Of a DNA stretch of 64,000 nucleotides, positions 30,365 to 39,080 are shown piece by piece. The translations under genes and the position numbers were made by a program. Within the stretch, counting starts at the first letter, position 1. Every line of letters starts with the position of its first letter. Source of the DNA: Pseudomonas simiae (GTDB taxonomy: Bacteria; Pseudomonadota; Gammaproteobacteria; Pseudomonadales; Pseudomonadaceae). The notes beneath the pieces are model-generated. The model had not been told where the DNA came from, ran no database searches, and worked only from the letters and a program-made list of their open reading frames with translations. The stretch spans positions 310,001 to 374,000 of the forward strand of contig NZ_FOKB01000004.1 in the NCBI RefSeq assembly GCF_900111895.1. The letters run 5' to 3'.

Positions 30365-31723
30365 TTAGACGCTCAACAGCAGGAACTCGCGCTCCCAGGA
30401 ACTGATCACCCGTTTGAAATTCTCGTGCTCGGCGCGCTTGACCGCGACGTAGCCGCGCACGAACTTGTCGCCCAGGTACTGCTTGACCGTGGCGCAATCC
30501 TCCATGCGTGCCAGCGCATCTTCGAGGGTGAACGGCAGGCGCAGGTTACGGCGCTCGTAGGCGCGGCCCTCCACCGGCGCGCTGGGCTCGATCTGTTCGA
30601 TCATCCCGAGGTAGCCACACAGCAGACTAGCCGCTATCGCCAGGTAGGGATTGGCATCGGCGCCGGGCAAGCGGTTTTCCACGCGCATGGCGTCGGGACT
30701 GGAGGTGGGCACACGCAGGCCAACGGTGCGGTTTTCTTCGCCCCATTCGACATTGACCGGCGCCGAGGTGTCCGGCAGGAAGCGGCGGAACGAGTTCACG
30801 TTGGGCGCAAACATCGGCAACAGCTTGGGGATGTACTTCTGCAAGCCGCCGATGTGGTGCAGGAAAAGCTGGCTCATCTTGCCGTCGGCATCGACGAACA
30901 CCGGTTTGCCGGTGGCGATGTCGACCACGCTCTGGTGCAGGTGCATGGCGCTGCCAGGCTCGTCGGCCACCGGCTTGGCCATGAACGTGGCGGCCACGTT
31001 GTGCTTGAGCGCGGCCTCGCGCAGGGTGCGCTTGAACACGGTGATTTGGTCGGCCAGGTCGAGGGCGTCGCCGTGGCGGAAGTTGATTTCCATCTGCGCC
31101 GGGCCGTCTTCGTGGATCAGCGTGTCGAGGTCCAGGCCCTGGGCTTCGCACCAGTCGTAGACGTCTTCGAACAGTGGGTCGAATTCGTTGGCGGCGTCGA
31201 TGGAAAACGACTGGCGACCGGTCTCGGCGCGACCGGAGCGGCCAATCGGGGTTTTCAGCGGCAGGTCCGGGTCTTCGCAGCGCTGGGTCAGGTAGAACTC
31301 CATTTCCGGCGCGACGATCGGCTGCCAACCCTGGTCGGTGTAGAGCTGCAGGACTTTCTTCAGCACGTTGCGCGGCGACAGTTCGATGGGGTTGCCCTGT
31401 TTGTCGAAGGTGTCGTGGATGACGATCGCGGTAGGCTCGATGGCCCACGGCACCACATAGGTGGCGTGGGACACCGGACGGCAGATCATGTCGATGTCAG
31501 CCGGGTCGAGCAGGTCGTAGTAGACATCGTCGTCGACAAAGTCCCCGGTTACCGTTTGCAGCAACACACTTTCCGGCAGGCGCATGCCTCGCTCATGCAG
31601 GAACTTGTTGGTGGGCGCAATCTTGCCGCGTGCGATGCCAGTCAAATCACTGATCACGCATTCGACTTCGGTAATCTTGTGTTCTTTCAGCCAGGCGGAC
31701 AGCTGATCGAAGGGGGCGTTCAT
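30365..31723 (-). CDS. Glutamine synthetase family protein, PuuA/SpuI-like glutamate-polyamine ligase
   Basis: 452 residues. This has the glutamine-synthetase catalytic core (Glu-Met-Glu-Phe-Tyr near 142; His-Gly-Asp-Ala and Met-His-Leu-His-Gln-Ser in the centre; Arg-X5-Arg near the ATP site). The N-terminus, Glu-Cys-Val-Ile-Ser-Asp-Leu-Thr-Gly-Ile-Ala-Arg-Gly-Lys, is characteristic of the polyamine ligase branch rather than GlnA. It would join glutamate to putrescine or a related amine. I chose ATG 31723 with GAGG upstream. First gene of the operon with the binding protein and the PuuB-like oxidase. Confidence 0.88.
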   Translation of the reverse strand: MNAPFDQLSAWLKEHKITEVECVISDLTGIARGKIAPTNKFLHERGMRLPESVLLQTVTGDFVDDDVYYDLLDPADIDMICRPVSHATYVVPWAIEPTAIVIHDTFDKQGNPIELSPRNVLKKVLQLYTDQGWQPIVAPEMEFYLTQRCEDPDLPLKTPIGRSGRAETGRQSFSIDAANEFDPLFEDVYDWCEAQGLDLDTLIHEDGPAQMEINFRHGDALDLADQITVFKRTLREAALKHNVAATFMAKPVADEPGSAMHLHQSVVDIATGKPVFVDADGKMSQLFLHHIGGLQKYIPKLLPMFAPNVNSFRRFLPDTSAPVNVEWGEENRTVGLRVPTSSPDAMRVENRLPGADANPYLAIAASLLCGYLGMIEQIEPSAPVEGRAYERRNLRLPFTLEDALARMEDCATVKQYLGDKFVRGYVAVKRAEHENFKRVISSWEREFLLLSV

Positions 31724-31863
31724 AAGGACCTCGTCATGGGTTGGGTGCATGCGCCGGCTTGTACTCCTGGCGCATTGAGGTCTATCTTGATGCCGCCGCC
31801 CCTGCGGCATCTATCCACTTTGCACGAACCACAACGCACCAATAGAGTGCGCCCAGGTTACCC

Positions 31864-32760
31864 ATGACACAGGCAACAGCTTTGCGCGTACAGGCCTTCA
31901 CCACCGGTGATGTGGCTGCTCAATGCAGTGCGACACCCGGTTGGGTGCAGCAGTACCAGCAGATGTCCCCAGGGCATTTCGCCGGGCGAATCCGCTACCT
32001 GGACCTGCAAGGTGTGCAGGTGTACGAAGAGTGCATGAACACCCGCGTGGAGCAGCATTTCAACGCACCGCCAGGCTCGCTGGCCTTCTGTTTCGACGGC
32101 AGTGACAACGCGCTGTACCTGCTGAACGGTGAAAGCCACAACACCTGGATCACCCCGGAAAACTACCGTGAAGTGGCGGTGGTGTTCGGGCCGCAATTCG
32201 TGCAACGCCATGGGCTGGATGTGGCGAAACTTGAAGGCCTGTTCATGGCGCCGCTGACCTGCCAGCAGAATGGACTGTTCAGCCGTTGGCTGAGTGGCAC
32301 CCTCACCCGCCTGTCCACAGCAATCGACCCCGCCAGCCGCGATGCCCTCACCCAGCAATTGCTGGAAGACTGCCTGTTCATCCTCGACAACGCCTGCGTA
32401 TGCCTGGACCGCCACTCGTTGCAGCGGCGCAGCGAAGAACGGCGACTGATGGCGCGCATCGGCGAATGGGCGGCGGATGCTCCGGATGAGATCGTCAACG
32501 TGTTGGAACTGGCGCGGATTGCCGGCGTGCCATTGCGTCAGTTGCAACAGGGGTTCAAGACCTACACCGGGATGAGCCCGGCGCAGTGGTTGCGGCTGCG
32601 CCGGTTGAATGGGGCGCGGCGGGAGTTGTTGCAGACCCGTGAGACCACCGTCGCTGAAGTGGCGATGAATTGGTCGTTCTGGCACCTGGGAAGGTTCTCC
32701 AACAGCTACCGCGCCCTGTTCAAGGAGTTGCCCAGCGAGACCCTGAAGCGTCACGCCTGA
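31864..32760 (+). CDS. AraC-family transcriptional regulator
   Basis: 298 residues. The C-terminal double helix-turn-helix (about 195-295) is visible as Val-Leu-Glu-Leu-Ala-Arg-Ile-Ala-Gly-Val-Pro-Leu-Arg-Gln-Leu and Ala-Met-Asn-Trp-Ser-Phe-Trp-His-Leu-Gly-Arg-Phe-Ser. The N-terminal 180 residues form an effector domain without a motif I can assign, and resemble EutR-like regulators. It lies between the polyamine operon, which is divergent with 140 bases between, and the convergent aco operon. Control of the polyamine operon is the simplest inference. Confidence 0.87.
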   Translation: MTQATALRVQAFTTGDVAAQCSATPGWVQQYQQMSPGHFAGRIRYLDLQGVQVYEECMNTRVEQHFNAPPGSLAFCFDGSDNALYLLNGESHNTWITPENYREVAVVFGPQFVQRHGLDVAKLEGLFMAPLTCQQNGLFSRWLSGTLTRLSTAIDPASRDALTQQLLEDCLFILDNACVCLDRHSLQRRSEERRLMARIGEWAADAPDEIVNVLELARIAGVPLRQLQQGFKTYTGMSPAQWLRLRRLNGARRELLQTRETTVAEVAMNWSFWHLGRFSNSYRALFKELPSETLKRHA

Positions 32761-32769
32761 CTGCGGGCG

Positions 32770-33864
32770 CTATTTCAGGAAAGTGCCAATTAAGTGGTTG
32801 ACCCGCTCCGCCGCCTCCATCTGCACCATATGGCCCTGTCCCGGCAAGATCTCCACTTGGGCGTCCAACCCCTCGGCGTGACTGGCCGGGATGATTGCAT
32901 CGTCGCTGCCCCAGATCACCAGGCTCGGCTGTCGGCCCACCACATGACGCCTGTCCAACCTCTGTCGTCCGCCTTCGAACAACGCGGCATTGAGCTGCCG
33001 CAATGCCGGGTCGACTCCTTCCAACCGCTTGAACTTGAGCATGTCCTCCAGCATCTGCCGCGTCACCAGCGCGGGATCGCTGAACAGTTGGATCAATTGC
33101 GGCTTGAGCGCATTGCGGTTGTTGGCCTCGGCAAACCCTTGCAGGTAATCACCGTTGATGTCCATGCCCAGACCGGCGCTGGCGATCAGGGTCAGTGAGG
33201 CGACGCGCTGGGGCGCCCGGTCGGCAACGGTCAGCACGACCAGCCCGCCCATGGAGTGGCCGGCCAGGTGCACGCGGTCTAGCTTTAGATGATCAAGCAG
33301 GTCCAACACCGCTTGGCTCAGCTCATCAGCATCGCCGCGTTGCAGTTGCTTGCCCGACTCACCATGGGCTGGCAGGTCAAGGGCGACCACACGGCGTTCG
33401 GCGGCCAATGCCGGTTGGTTGAACAGCCAGTTGTTCAGGTCGCCACCGAATCCATGAACCAGCACCAACGGAATGCCACCCTCGCCCAAGTCGAGATAGC
33501 GCAACAAACGCCCGCCTATTTCAACCTTCTGCGCACTGGGCCCCGAGGCCTCTGCTTCGGCGGTACTGGAAACAAACCCGGCGTTGAAATGTTCGATGAC
33601 CGCATCGATTTCTGCCTCGGTGGCCTCGCCCTCTACCACAATCCCCAGCAATGCGCCCACCGGCAGCGTCTCGTCACTCAGCGCCAGCACACGGCGCAGC
33701 ACGCCAGTGAACGGTGCCTCGACGCTGCTGGAGATCTTGTCGGTCTCCACGTCCAGCACTTCCTCACCCTTCTCTACCCGGTCGCCGGGTTGCTTGAGCC
33801 AGACATCAATACGGCCCTCGGTCATCGATAGCCCCCACTTGGGCATGGTCAAGGTATGGATCAT
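32770..33864 (-). CDS. acoC: Acetoin dehydrogenase E2 component
   Basis: 364 residues. An N-terminal lipoyl domain (about 1-78) carries the lipoylated Lys in Val-Glu-Thr-Asp-Lys-Ile-Ser. The remainder (about 125-364) is an alpha/beta hydrolase with the nucleophile elbow Gly-His-Ser-Met-Gly-Gly, and lacks the usual His-X3-Asp acyltransferase domain of other E2 proteins. This is the known arrangement of AcoC. It should move the acetyl group from AcoAB to coenzyme A. Its ATG overlaps the acoB stop (ATGA). No E3 gene follows, so a dihydrolipoamide dehydrogenase from elsewhere must serve. Confidence 0.92.
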   Translation of the reverse strand: MIHTLTMPKWGLSMTEGRIDVWLKQPGDRVEKGEEVLDVETDKISSSVEAPFTGVLRRVLALSDETLPVGALLGIVVEGEATEAEIDAVIEHFNAGFVSSTAEAEASGPSAQKVEIGGRLLRYLDLGEGGIPLVLVHGFGGDLNNWLFNQPALAAERRVVALDLPAHGESGKQLQRGDADELSQAVLDLLDHLKLDRVHLAGHSMGGLVVLTVADRAPQRVASLTLIASAGLGMDINGDYLQGFAEANNRNALKPQLIQLFSDPALVTRQMLEDMLKFKRLEGVDPALRQLNAALFEGGRQRLDRRHVVGRQPSLVIWGSDDAIIPASHAEGLDAQVEILPGQGHMVQMEAAERVNHLIGTFLK

Positions 33865-34880
33865 GCGGCGGTCCTCTTGTCGGCGATCTTCAGCACGGCG
33901 GCCTCGATCTTCGCCGCATTGGGGATGTACAGGTCTTCCAGTGCATCGGAGAACGGCACGGGCGTGTGCGGCGCGGTGACCATTTGGATCGGCGCGCGCA
34001 AGAACGAAAAGCCCTGCTGGGCGACCAACGCACTGATATCAGTGGCCATGGAGCAACGCGGGTTGGACTCGTCGATCACCACCAAGCGGCCCGTCTTTTC
34101 CACACTTTCAAGGATGCTGTCTTGATCCAGCGGGCTGGTGGTGCGCAGGTCCAGCACCTCACAGTCGATGCCTTGTCGTGCCAGCTGGGCGGCGGCCTCC
34201 AGGGCGATATGCACCATGCGCCCGTAAGTCACCAGGGTCACATCCTTGCCCTCGCGAACAAAGTTGGCCTCACCGAAAGGCACGGTGTACAGCTCTTCGG
34301 GCACCTCGCCCTGCAGGCTGTAAAGCATCTTGTGCTCAAGGAAAATCACCGGATCGTTGTCGCGGATCGCCTGGATCAGCATGCCCTTGGCATCATACGG
34401 CGTGGCCGGGCACACCACCTTGAGGCCGGGAATGTGGGTCCACATCGAAGTGAGCATCTGCGAATGCTGGGCCGCCGCACGCAGGCCGGCGCCGTACATG
34501 GCGCGAATCACCAGCGGCGTTGTGGTCTTGCCGCCGAACATGTAGCGGAACTTGGCGGCCTGGTTGAGTAACTGGTCGAGGCAGCAGCCGATAAAATCGA
34601 CGAACATCAATTCGCACACCGGGCGCATGCCACGGGTGGCAGCACCGACCGCCATGCCCACGTAGCCGACTTCGGACAACGGCGCATCGAGTACGCGCTC
34701 GGGAAACTCCGGGTACAGGCCCTTGGTCACGCCGAGCACGCCGCCCCAGGCGTCCTGCTCGCCAGGTGAGCCGGTGCCGCCGGACACGTCCTGGCCAATA
34801 ATGAACACACTTTGGTCGCGGCGCATTTCCTGGGCCAGGGCTTCGTTGATTGCCTGCTGATAGCTGATTTTGCGAGCCAT
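33861..34880 (-). CDS. acoB: Acetoin dehydrogenase E1 beta subunit
   Basis: 339 residues of the transketolase-like beta subunit of thiamine-diphosphate dehydrogenases. It begins Met-Ala-Arg-Lys-Ile-Ser-Tyr and has Ile-Gly-Gln-Asp-Val-Ser-Gly-Gly and Phe-Val-Asp-Phe-Ile as expected for the alpha2-beta2 interface and cofactor activation. With AcoA it cleaves acetoin to acetaldehyde and an acetyl unit. GGAGAG precedes the ATG. The short acoA-acoB gap contains TAATAACAACAAT (34897-34909), overlapping the acoA stop. Confidence 0.93.
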   Translation of the reverse strand: MARKISYQQAINEALAQEMRRDQSVFIIGQDVSGGTGSPGEQDAWGGVLGVTKGLYPEFPERVLDAPLSEVGYVGMAVGAATRGMRPVCELMFVDFIGCCLDQLLNQAAKFRYMFGGKTTTPLVIRAMYGAGLRAAAQHSQMLTSMWTHIPGLKVVCPATPYDAKGMLIQAIRDNDPVIFLEHKMLYSLQGEVPEELYTVPFGEANFVREGKDVTLVTYGRMVHIALEAAAQLARQGIDCEVLDLRTTSPLDQDSILESVEKTGRLVVIDESNPRCSMATDISALVAQQGFSFLRAPIQMVTAPHTPVPFSDALEDLYIPNAAKIEAAVLKIADKRTAA

Positions 34881-34906
34881 AAGATTCTCTCCACCTATTG
34901 TTGTTA

Positions 34907-35884
34907 TTAGGGATACGCGACGTAGACGTCGCTGAGCAGGTCGGCGGCCTGGGGTTTGGGGTCGGACTTGGCCAGGCGCACGGCGTCCTCGATCAACTGC
35001 GCGACCTCGCCATCAATGCGCTCGAATTGCGCCGCATCGAGCCAGCCTTCGGCGCTGCAACGCTGACGAAACAGCGCCAGGCAGTCCGCGTTTTCCCGCA
35101 GGTTTTTCACTTCGTCGGGGCCGCGATAGGTTTGTGCATCGCCTTCGAAGTGGCCGTAGAAGCGGCTTAACTTCACTTCCACCAACGTTGGCCCGTCGCC
35201 CTTGCGCGCACGCTCCACGGCGACGCCAAGCGCTGCGTGCACGGCGAAGAAATCATTGCCGTCGACGATCACTCCCGGCATGCCAAAGCCCACGGCCCGT
35301 TCGGCGATGTCCTTGCACGCCACCGACCAACCGGAACCGGTGGCCTCGGCATAGCCGTTGTTTTCCGCGACGAACAGGCACGGCAGTTTCATGATCGAGG
35401 CCAGGTTCATCGCCTCGAACACCGCGCCTTCGTTGGAACCACCGTCGCCAAAAAACGCCACGGCCACGCCCTGGCTGCCCTTGAGCTTGGAGGCCAGCGC
35501 CGCACCGGCCGCCAACGGTGCGCCGGCGCCGACAATGCCGTTGGCACCGAGCATGCCCTTCTCCTGGTCGGCAATGTGCATGGAGCCGCCCTTGCCGCCG
35601 CATACGCCGGTTTTCTTGCCGTAGATCTCGGCCATCATGCCAAACACATCCACGCCCTTGGCGATGCAATGGCCGTGGCCGCGGTGGTTGGAAGCAATGC
35701 AATCCTCATCATTGAGGTGAGCCATGACCCCGGCGGCGCTGGCTTCCTGGCCGGCGTACAGGTGCACGAAACCGGGGATCTCGCCGGTGGCGAATTCCAC
35801 ATGCAGGCGTTCTTCGAAATCACGGATGGTGCGCATCACGGTGTAGGCATGCAGCAATTGATCGGTGGACAGGTGAGTGGACAT
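34907..35884 (-). CDS. acoA: Acetoin dehydrogenase E1 alpha subunit
   Basis: 325 residues. The thiamine-diphosphate motif is clear: Gly-Asp-Gly-Gly-Ser-Asn-Glu-Gly at about residue 157, then Asn-Asn-Gly-Tyr-Ala near 185. The Gly-Gly-Lys-Gly-Gly-Ser-Met-His segment is typical of E1 alpha. I use ATG 35884, since GGAG followed by AACAACAAG lies just upstream; the longer reading begins before that site. It is the first gene of acoABC. A sigma-54-type promoter and the AcoR-like palindromes lie upstream, so expression should need acetoin-activated AcoR. Confidence 0.93.
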   Translation of the reverse strand: MSTHLSTDQLLHAYTVMRTIRDFEERLHVEFATGEIPGFVHLYAGQEASAAGVMAHLNDEDCIASNHRGHGHCIAKGVDVFGMMAEIYGKKTGVCGGKGGSMHIADQEKGMLGANGIVGAGAPLAAGAALASKLKGSQGVAVAFFGDGGSNEGAVFEAMNLASIMKLPCLFVAENNGYAEATGSGWSVACKDIAERAVGFGMPGVIVDGNDFFAVHAALGVAVERARKGDGPTLVEVKLSRFYGHFEGDAQTYRGPDEVKNLRENADCLALFRQRCSAEGWLDAAQFERIDGEVAQLIEDAVRLAKSDPKPQAADLLSDVYVAYP

Positions 35885-35947
35885 CTTGTTGTTCTCCAGG
35901 TTGTCTCGACGCACAAAAGGCTGGCTGCGGCCAGCTACAAGCCCTTC

Positions 35948-35963
35948 AGCACAGCCTGTGCCA
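35948..35963 (-). promoter_or_regulatory. Sigma-54-type promoter of acoABC
   Basis: On the minus strand the sequence is TGGCACAGGCTGTGCT. Compared with the consensus TGGCAC-N5-TTGCW it has the full -24 element and four of five bases at -12, with exact spacing. It would start transcription about 50 bases before acoA. AcoR, encoded next door, has the GAFTGA loop needed to activate sigma-54 polymerase. Confidence 0.75.
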
Positions 35964-36041
35964 AGGCCAGCAAAAACCTGGCAAAGCCTTGATCCAGAGC
36001 AGTTCCTTACGGTTGTGCCGCTAAGACAAGCCAGCGCAGAA

Positions 36042-36101
36042 TGAGACGCGGCATTGCAACGTGCGGGCCGCGTCTCGGGCGGTTTGAGACGCTGCGTCTC
36101 A
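36042..36101. promoter_or_regulatory. Putative AcoR upstream activating sites
   Basis: Site A (36085-36101) is the perfect 17-base palindrome TGAGACGCTGCGTCTCA. Site B has arms GAGACGCGGC (36043-36052) and GCCGCGTCTC (36067-36076) around a 14-base spacer. Both share TGAGAC/GTCTC half sites. They lie about 110-160 bases upstream of the predicted acoA transcription start, the usual place for sigma-54 activator sites. A third copy lies at 38970. Confidence 0.7.
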
Positions 36102-36193
36102 TCCTGGGCAGTTGGTCAGCCCGCGCTTGTCCGACCCGACGCATGCGCGCTTAATAACGGGCATAACAACAAAGATCGAGAACCGGAGGCTTT

Positions 36194-38059
36194 ATGCTCG
36201 CCGCGCACTCCAGAGAACACGTCGACTGCGTCAGTCGTGTGGTCCGCAACGCCGATCGCCTGCCCCAGGCTCCGGTGCCGTCGCTGATTTTCGATTCGTG
36301 GCGACGCTCCATGGAGCAACATCACCTGGACCCCGGTTCCCTGCAGGGGCCGCGCATCCTTAGCGAACCATTGCTCAGGGAGTGCCGCGAGCGCGCCGAC
36401 CTGTTCATGCGCATTGCCAGCGAAGAAGTCGGGCAACTGCACCACCGCGTGCGGCATGCCGATTACTGCGTGATGCTGACCGACGCCCAGGGCCAGACCA
36501 TCGACCATCGCGTGGACACCTCGATCCGCAACGACTGCCGCAAGGCCGGCCTGTACCTCGGCACCTGTTGGTCGGAAGCCGAAGAAGGCACTTGCGGCGT
36601 GGCCACGGTGCTCACCAGCCAATCAGCGGTGACGGTGCACAAGCGCGACCACTTCCGCGCAGCCTTCATCGGCCTTACCTGCTCCGCCGCGCCGATCTTC
36701 GACCCTCAAGGCAATCTGTTGGGGGTAATGGATGCCTCGGCACTCAAATCCCCGGATGACCGCCGCAGCCAGCACTTGGTGCGCCAGATGGTAGCCCAGA
36801 GCGCCCAGGCCATCGAAAACGCTTTTTTCATGCACAGCGCCCGCCAGCACTGGGTGCTGCAGGCCCACAGCACACCGGGATACGTGGACAGCCAGCCCGA
36901 CCTGCTGCTGGCCTGGGACCAGGACGGCCGCCTGCATGCCCTGAACAGCAAGGCGCGCCAGGCTCTGCGCCGGCGCTTTGGCCAGGTGCCGGAGCATATC
37001 GGTGATGTATTCGACTTGGACGCCTTGCGCGCCGTGACCCACGATGCCACCCAGCAGTTGCCATGGTTGGGGGAGCCGGGGGTCCTGCACGTACGCGTCA
37101 ATGCCCCGCGACGCAAACCGGCGCGTGCGGCGGTGATCCCGCTGGTCGATGCGCGCGTGGAGGAGCATCTGCGCCTGGCCCTGCGAGTCAAGAACCGTAA
37201 CCTGCCAGTGCTGGTGCAAGGCGAAACCGGTGCGGGCAAGGAGGTGTTTGCCCGCCAGCTGCATGAGCGCAGCGCCCGTCACACGGGGCCGTTCGTGGCG
37301 GTGAACTGCGCGGCGATCCCGGAAAACCTGATTGAAAGCGAGCTGTTCGGCTATGTGGCCGGGGCCTTTACCGGCGCGTCCAGCAAAGGCATGCCGGGGC
37401 TGTTGGTGCAGGCCGACGGCGGCACGCTGTTCCTCGATGAGATCGGCGACATGCCGCTGGCCTTGCAGACGCGCCTGTTGCGGGTGATGGCCGAGGGTGA
37501 AGTGGCGCCATTGGGCGCAGCGAAAACCCGTGCAGTGGATATCCATGTGATCTGTGCCAGCCACCGTGATTTGTCGGTACTGGTCAGTGAAGGCCGGTTT
37601 CGCGAAGACCTGTTCTTTCGCCTGGGTTGCGCACGCTTCTGCCTGCCACCGTTGCGCGAACGGACCGACAAGCTGGCCCTGATCAATCGGCTGCTGGAAC
37701 AGGAAGCACGCAACAGCAGGGTCTCGGTCGGCATCGCCCCTTCGGCGTTGCAACTGCTACTGGGTTACGCCTGGCCCGGCAATGTGCGGCAACTGCGGCA
37801 TGTGCTGGCGTACGCCTGTGCAGTGTGTGAGGGCGGTACGGTTCAGGTGGCGGATTTGCCGGTGGAAGTGCGTGGGGAACAGGTTGCGGCACCGACGGAA
37901 GATCGCGCGAGCCCGGAACGCCAGGTGGTGCTGGATGCGTTGATTCGTCATCGCTGGAAGCCGTTGCCAACGGCCCAGGCGCTGGGAATTTCCCGTGCGA
38001 CGCTGTACCGCCGCGTCAACCAACTGGGCATCGACATGCCCGGCAAACCGCGGCACTGA
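36194..38059 (+). CDS. acoR: Sigma-54-dependent activator of acetoin catabolism
   Basis: 621 residues. An N-terminal GAF-like sensory region (about 50-210) is followed by a PAS-like segment (about 225-300) and the AAA+ domain (about 315-545). The latter has Walker A Gly-Glu-Thr-Gly-Ala-Gly-Lys, the polymerase-contacting loop Gly-Ala-Phe-Thr-Gly-Ala and Walker B Leu-Phe-Leu-Asp-Glu-Ile-Gly. A Fis-type helix-turn-helix ends the protein (about 575-612, Leu-Gly-Ile-Ser-Arg-Ala-Thr-Leu-Tyr-Arg). ATG 36194 has a good GGAGG. It is divergent from acoABC and should bind the nearby TGAGAC palindromes. Confidence 0.93.
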   Translation: MLAAHSREHVDCVSRVVRNADRLPQAPVPSLIFDSWRRSMEQHHLDPGSLQGPRILSEPLLRECRERADLFMRIASEEVGQLHHRVRHADYCVMLTDAQGQTIDHRVDTSIRNDCRKAGLYLGTCWSEAEEGTCGVATVLTSQSAVTVHKRDHFRAAFIGLTCSAAPIFDPQGNLLGVMDASALKSPDDRRSQHLVRQMVAQSAQAIENAFFMHSARQHWVLQAHSTPGYVDSQPDLLLAWDQDGRLHALNSKARQALRRRFGQVPEHIGDVFDLDALRAVTHDATQQLPWLGEPGVLHVRVNAPRRKPARAAVIPLVDARVEEHLRLALRVKNRNLPVLVQGETGAGKEVFARQLHERSARHTGPFVAVNCAAIPENLIESELFGYVAGAFTGASSKGMPGLLVQADGGTLFLDEIGDMPLALQTRLLRVMAEGEVAPLGAAKTRAVDIHVICASHRDLSVLVSEGRFREDLFFRLGCARFCLPPLRERTDKLALINRLLEQEARNSRVSVGIAPSALQLLLGYAWPGNVRQLRHVLAYACAVCEGGTVQVADLPVEVRGEQVAAPTEDRASPERQVVLDALIRHRWKPLPTAQALGISRATLYRRVNQLGIDMPGKPRH

Positions 38060-38065
38060 CCCACA

Positions 38066-38096
38066 CCGTAGGAGCCGGCTTGCCGGCCCCTACGGG
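38066..38096. repeat. REP palindrome between convergent genes
   Basis: CCGTAGGAGCCGGCTTGCCGGCCCCTACGGG, an imperfect inverted repeat of the same class as 24621. It follows the acoR stop and may limit read-through into the convergent SDR gene. Confidence 0.72.
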
Positions 38097-38108
38097 GGAG
38101 ATGGAGGG

Positions 38109-38888
38109 TCAGCGGTAGACCAGGCCACCATCGATCAGCGGCGATTGGCCGGTCATGTAGTCGGAGTCCGGCCCTGCCAGGTACGAGACCAACCCTGCCA
38201 CGTCCTCCGGCGTTTCTGCACGGCCCAGGGCAATGCCATCCACATACTTCTTGTAGGTCGCGCCCACATCAGCGCCGGTGATTTCGGCCATGCGCTTGTC
38301 GATCTCGACCCACATATCGGTACCCACTACACCCGGGCAATAAGCGTTGACCGTGATCCCGGCGCTCGCCAGCTCCTTGGCCGCGGCCTGGGTCAAAGCG
38401 CGCACGGCGAACTTGGTGGCCGAGTACACACCCAGTAACGCAAAGCCTTCGTGGCCGGCAATGGAACAGGCGTTGATGATCTTGCCCTTCTGCTTGAGCG
38501 CCTTGAACTTCTTGCCGGCCGCCTGGATACCCCACAGCACGCCCTGTACGTTGATACCCAGGGTGCGCTCGACCTGTTCCGGGCTGACCTCCAGCAGTGA
38601 GTCGATCTGCGCGACCCCGGCGTTGTTGACGATGATGTCGAAGCCACCCAGGGTCTGGTGCGCGTGCTCTACCGCTGCCACCACCTGCTCGCGCTTGGAC
38701 ACATCGGCGACGAACACCGAAGCCTGGCGGCCCAGCGCCACGACTTCGCTGGCCACGGCTTCGAGCCTGGCGCCATTGATGTCCACCAGGGCGATGTCGG
38801 CACCGTCCCGTGCCAGGCGCAAGGCGATAGCCCGGCCAATGCCTTGACCGGCGCCGGTGACCAGCGCGACTTTTCCAGTAATTGCCAT
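38109..38888 (-). CDS. SDR oxidoreductase, acetoin/diacetyl reductase type
   Basis: 259 residues. A full short-chain dehydrogenase: Gly-Ala-Gly-Gln-Gly-Ile-Gly near residue 12, Asn-Asn-Ala-Gly near 88, catalytic Ser in Ala-Cys-Ser-Ile-Ala-Gly, and Tyr-Ser-Ala-Thr-Lys near 155. The sequence, notably Gly-Val-Val-Gly-Thr-Asp-Met-Trp and Gln-Ser-Pro-Leu-Ile-Asp-Gly-Gly, is close to acetoin reductase/2,3-butanediol dehydrogenase (BudC). It would interconvert butanediol, acetoin and diacetyl, feeding acoABC. A TGAGAC palindrome like those before acoA lies about 80 bases upstream, linking it to AcoR. Stereospecificity cannot be read. Confidence 0.88.
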   Translation of the reverse strand: MAITGKVALVTGAGQGIGRAIALRLARDGADIALVDINGARLEAVASEVVALGRQASVFVADVSKREQVVAAVEHAHQTLGGFDIIVNNAGVAQIDSLLEVSPEQVERTLGINVQGVLWGIQAAGKKFKALKQKGKIINACSIAGHEGFALLGVYSATKFAVRALTQAAAKELASAGITVNAYCPGVVGTDMWVEIDKRMAEITGADVGATYKKYVDGIALGRAETPEDVAGLVSYLAGPDSDYMTGQSPLIDGGLVYR

Positions 38889-38969
38889 GATGTTCTCCTG
38901 CGATGATGAGGGAAGCCTTGTCTATCGCAGGTCCACCAAGGCGTGTCGAGGCGCGGGCTGATGGGTGTG

Positions 38970-38996
38970 CGGCTTGAGACTGAGCGTCTCAAGCCG
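38970..38996. promoter_or_regulatory. Putative AcoR site upstream of the SDR gene
   Basis: CGGCTTGAGAC-TGAGC-GTCTCAAGCCG: 11-base arms and a five-base spacer, with the same TGAGAC-N5-GTCTCA core as 36085-36101. It lies between the SDR gene (minus) and a TonB receptor gene (plus). I could not find a good sigma-54 promoter between it and the SDR start. Confidence 0.68.
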
Positions 38997-39080
38997 CGAG
39001 CCATTCTCGAAAACTTGTAAAAGCGCGCACTTATGCCTAGCTTATGCGCCCCCCGCCCCGCGCTTTAAGGCCCTGCCCCC

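Larger units (their letters stand above)
35885..36193. promoter_or_regulatory. acoA/acoR divergent control region
   Basis: No gene is present. From left to right it holds the acoA ribosome binding site with AACAACAAG, the sigma-54-like promoter (35948-35963), two nested inverted repeats (36042-36101), and the acoR leader with GGAGG before 36194. Confidence 0.7.

Noticed and set aside
38997..39080. Fur box before the TonB receptor at 39081
   Set aside because: I looked for GATAAT-like repeats on both strands and saw no acceptable match.
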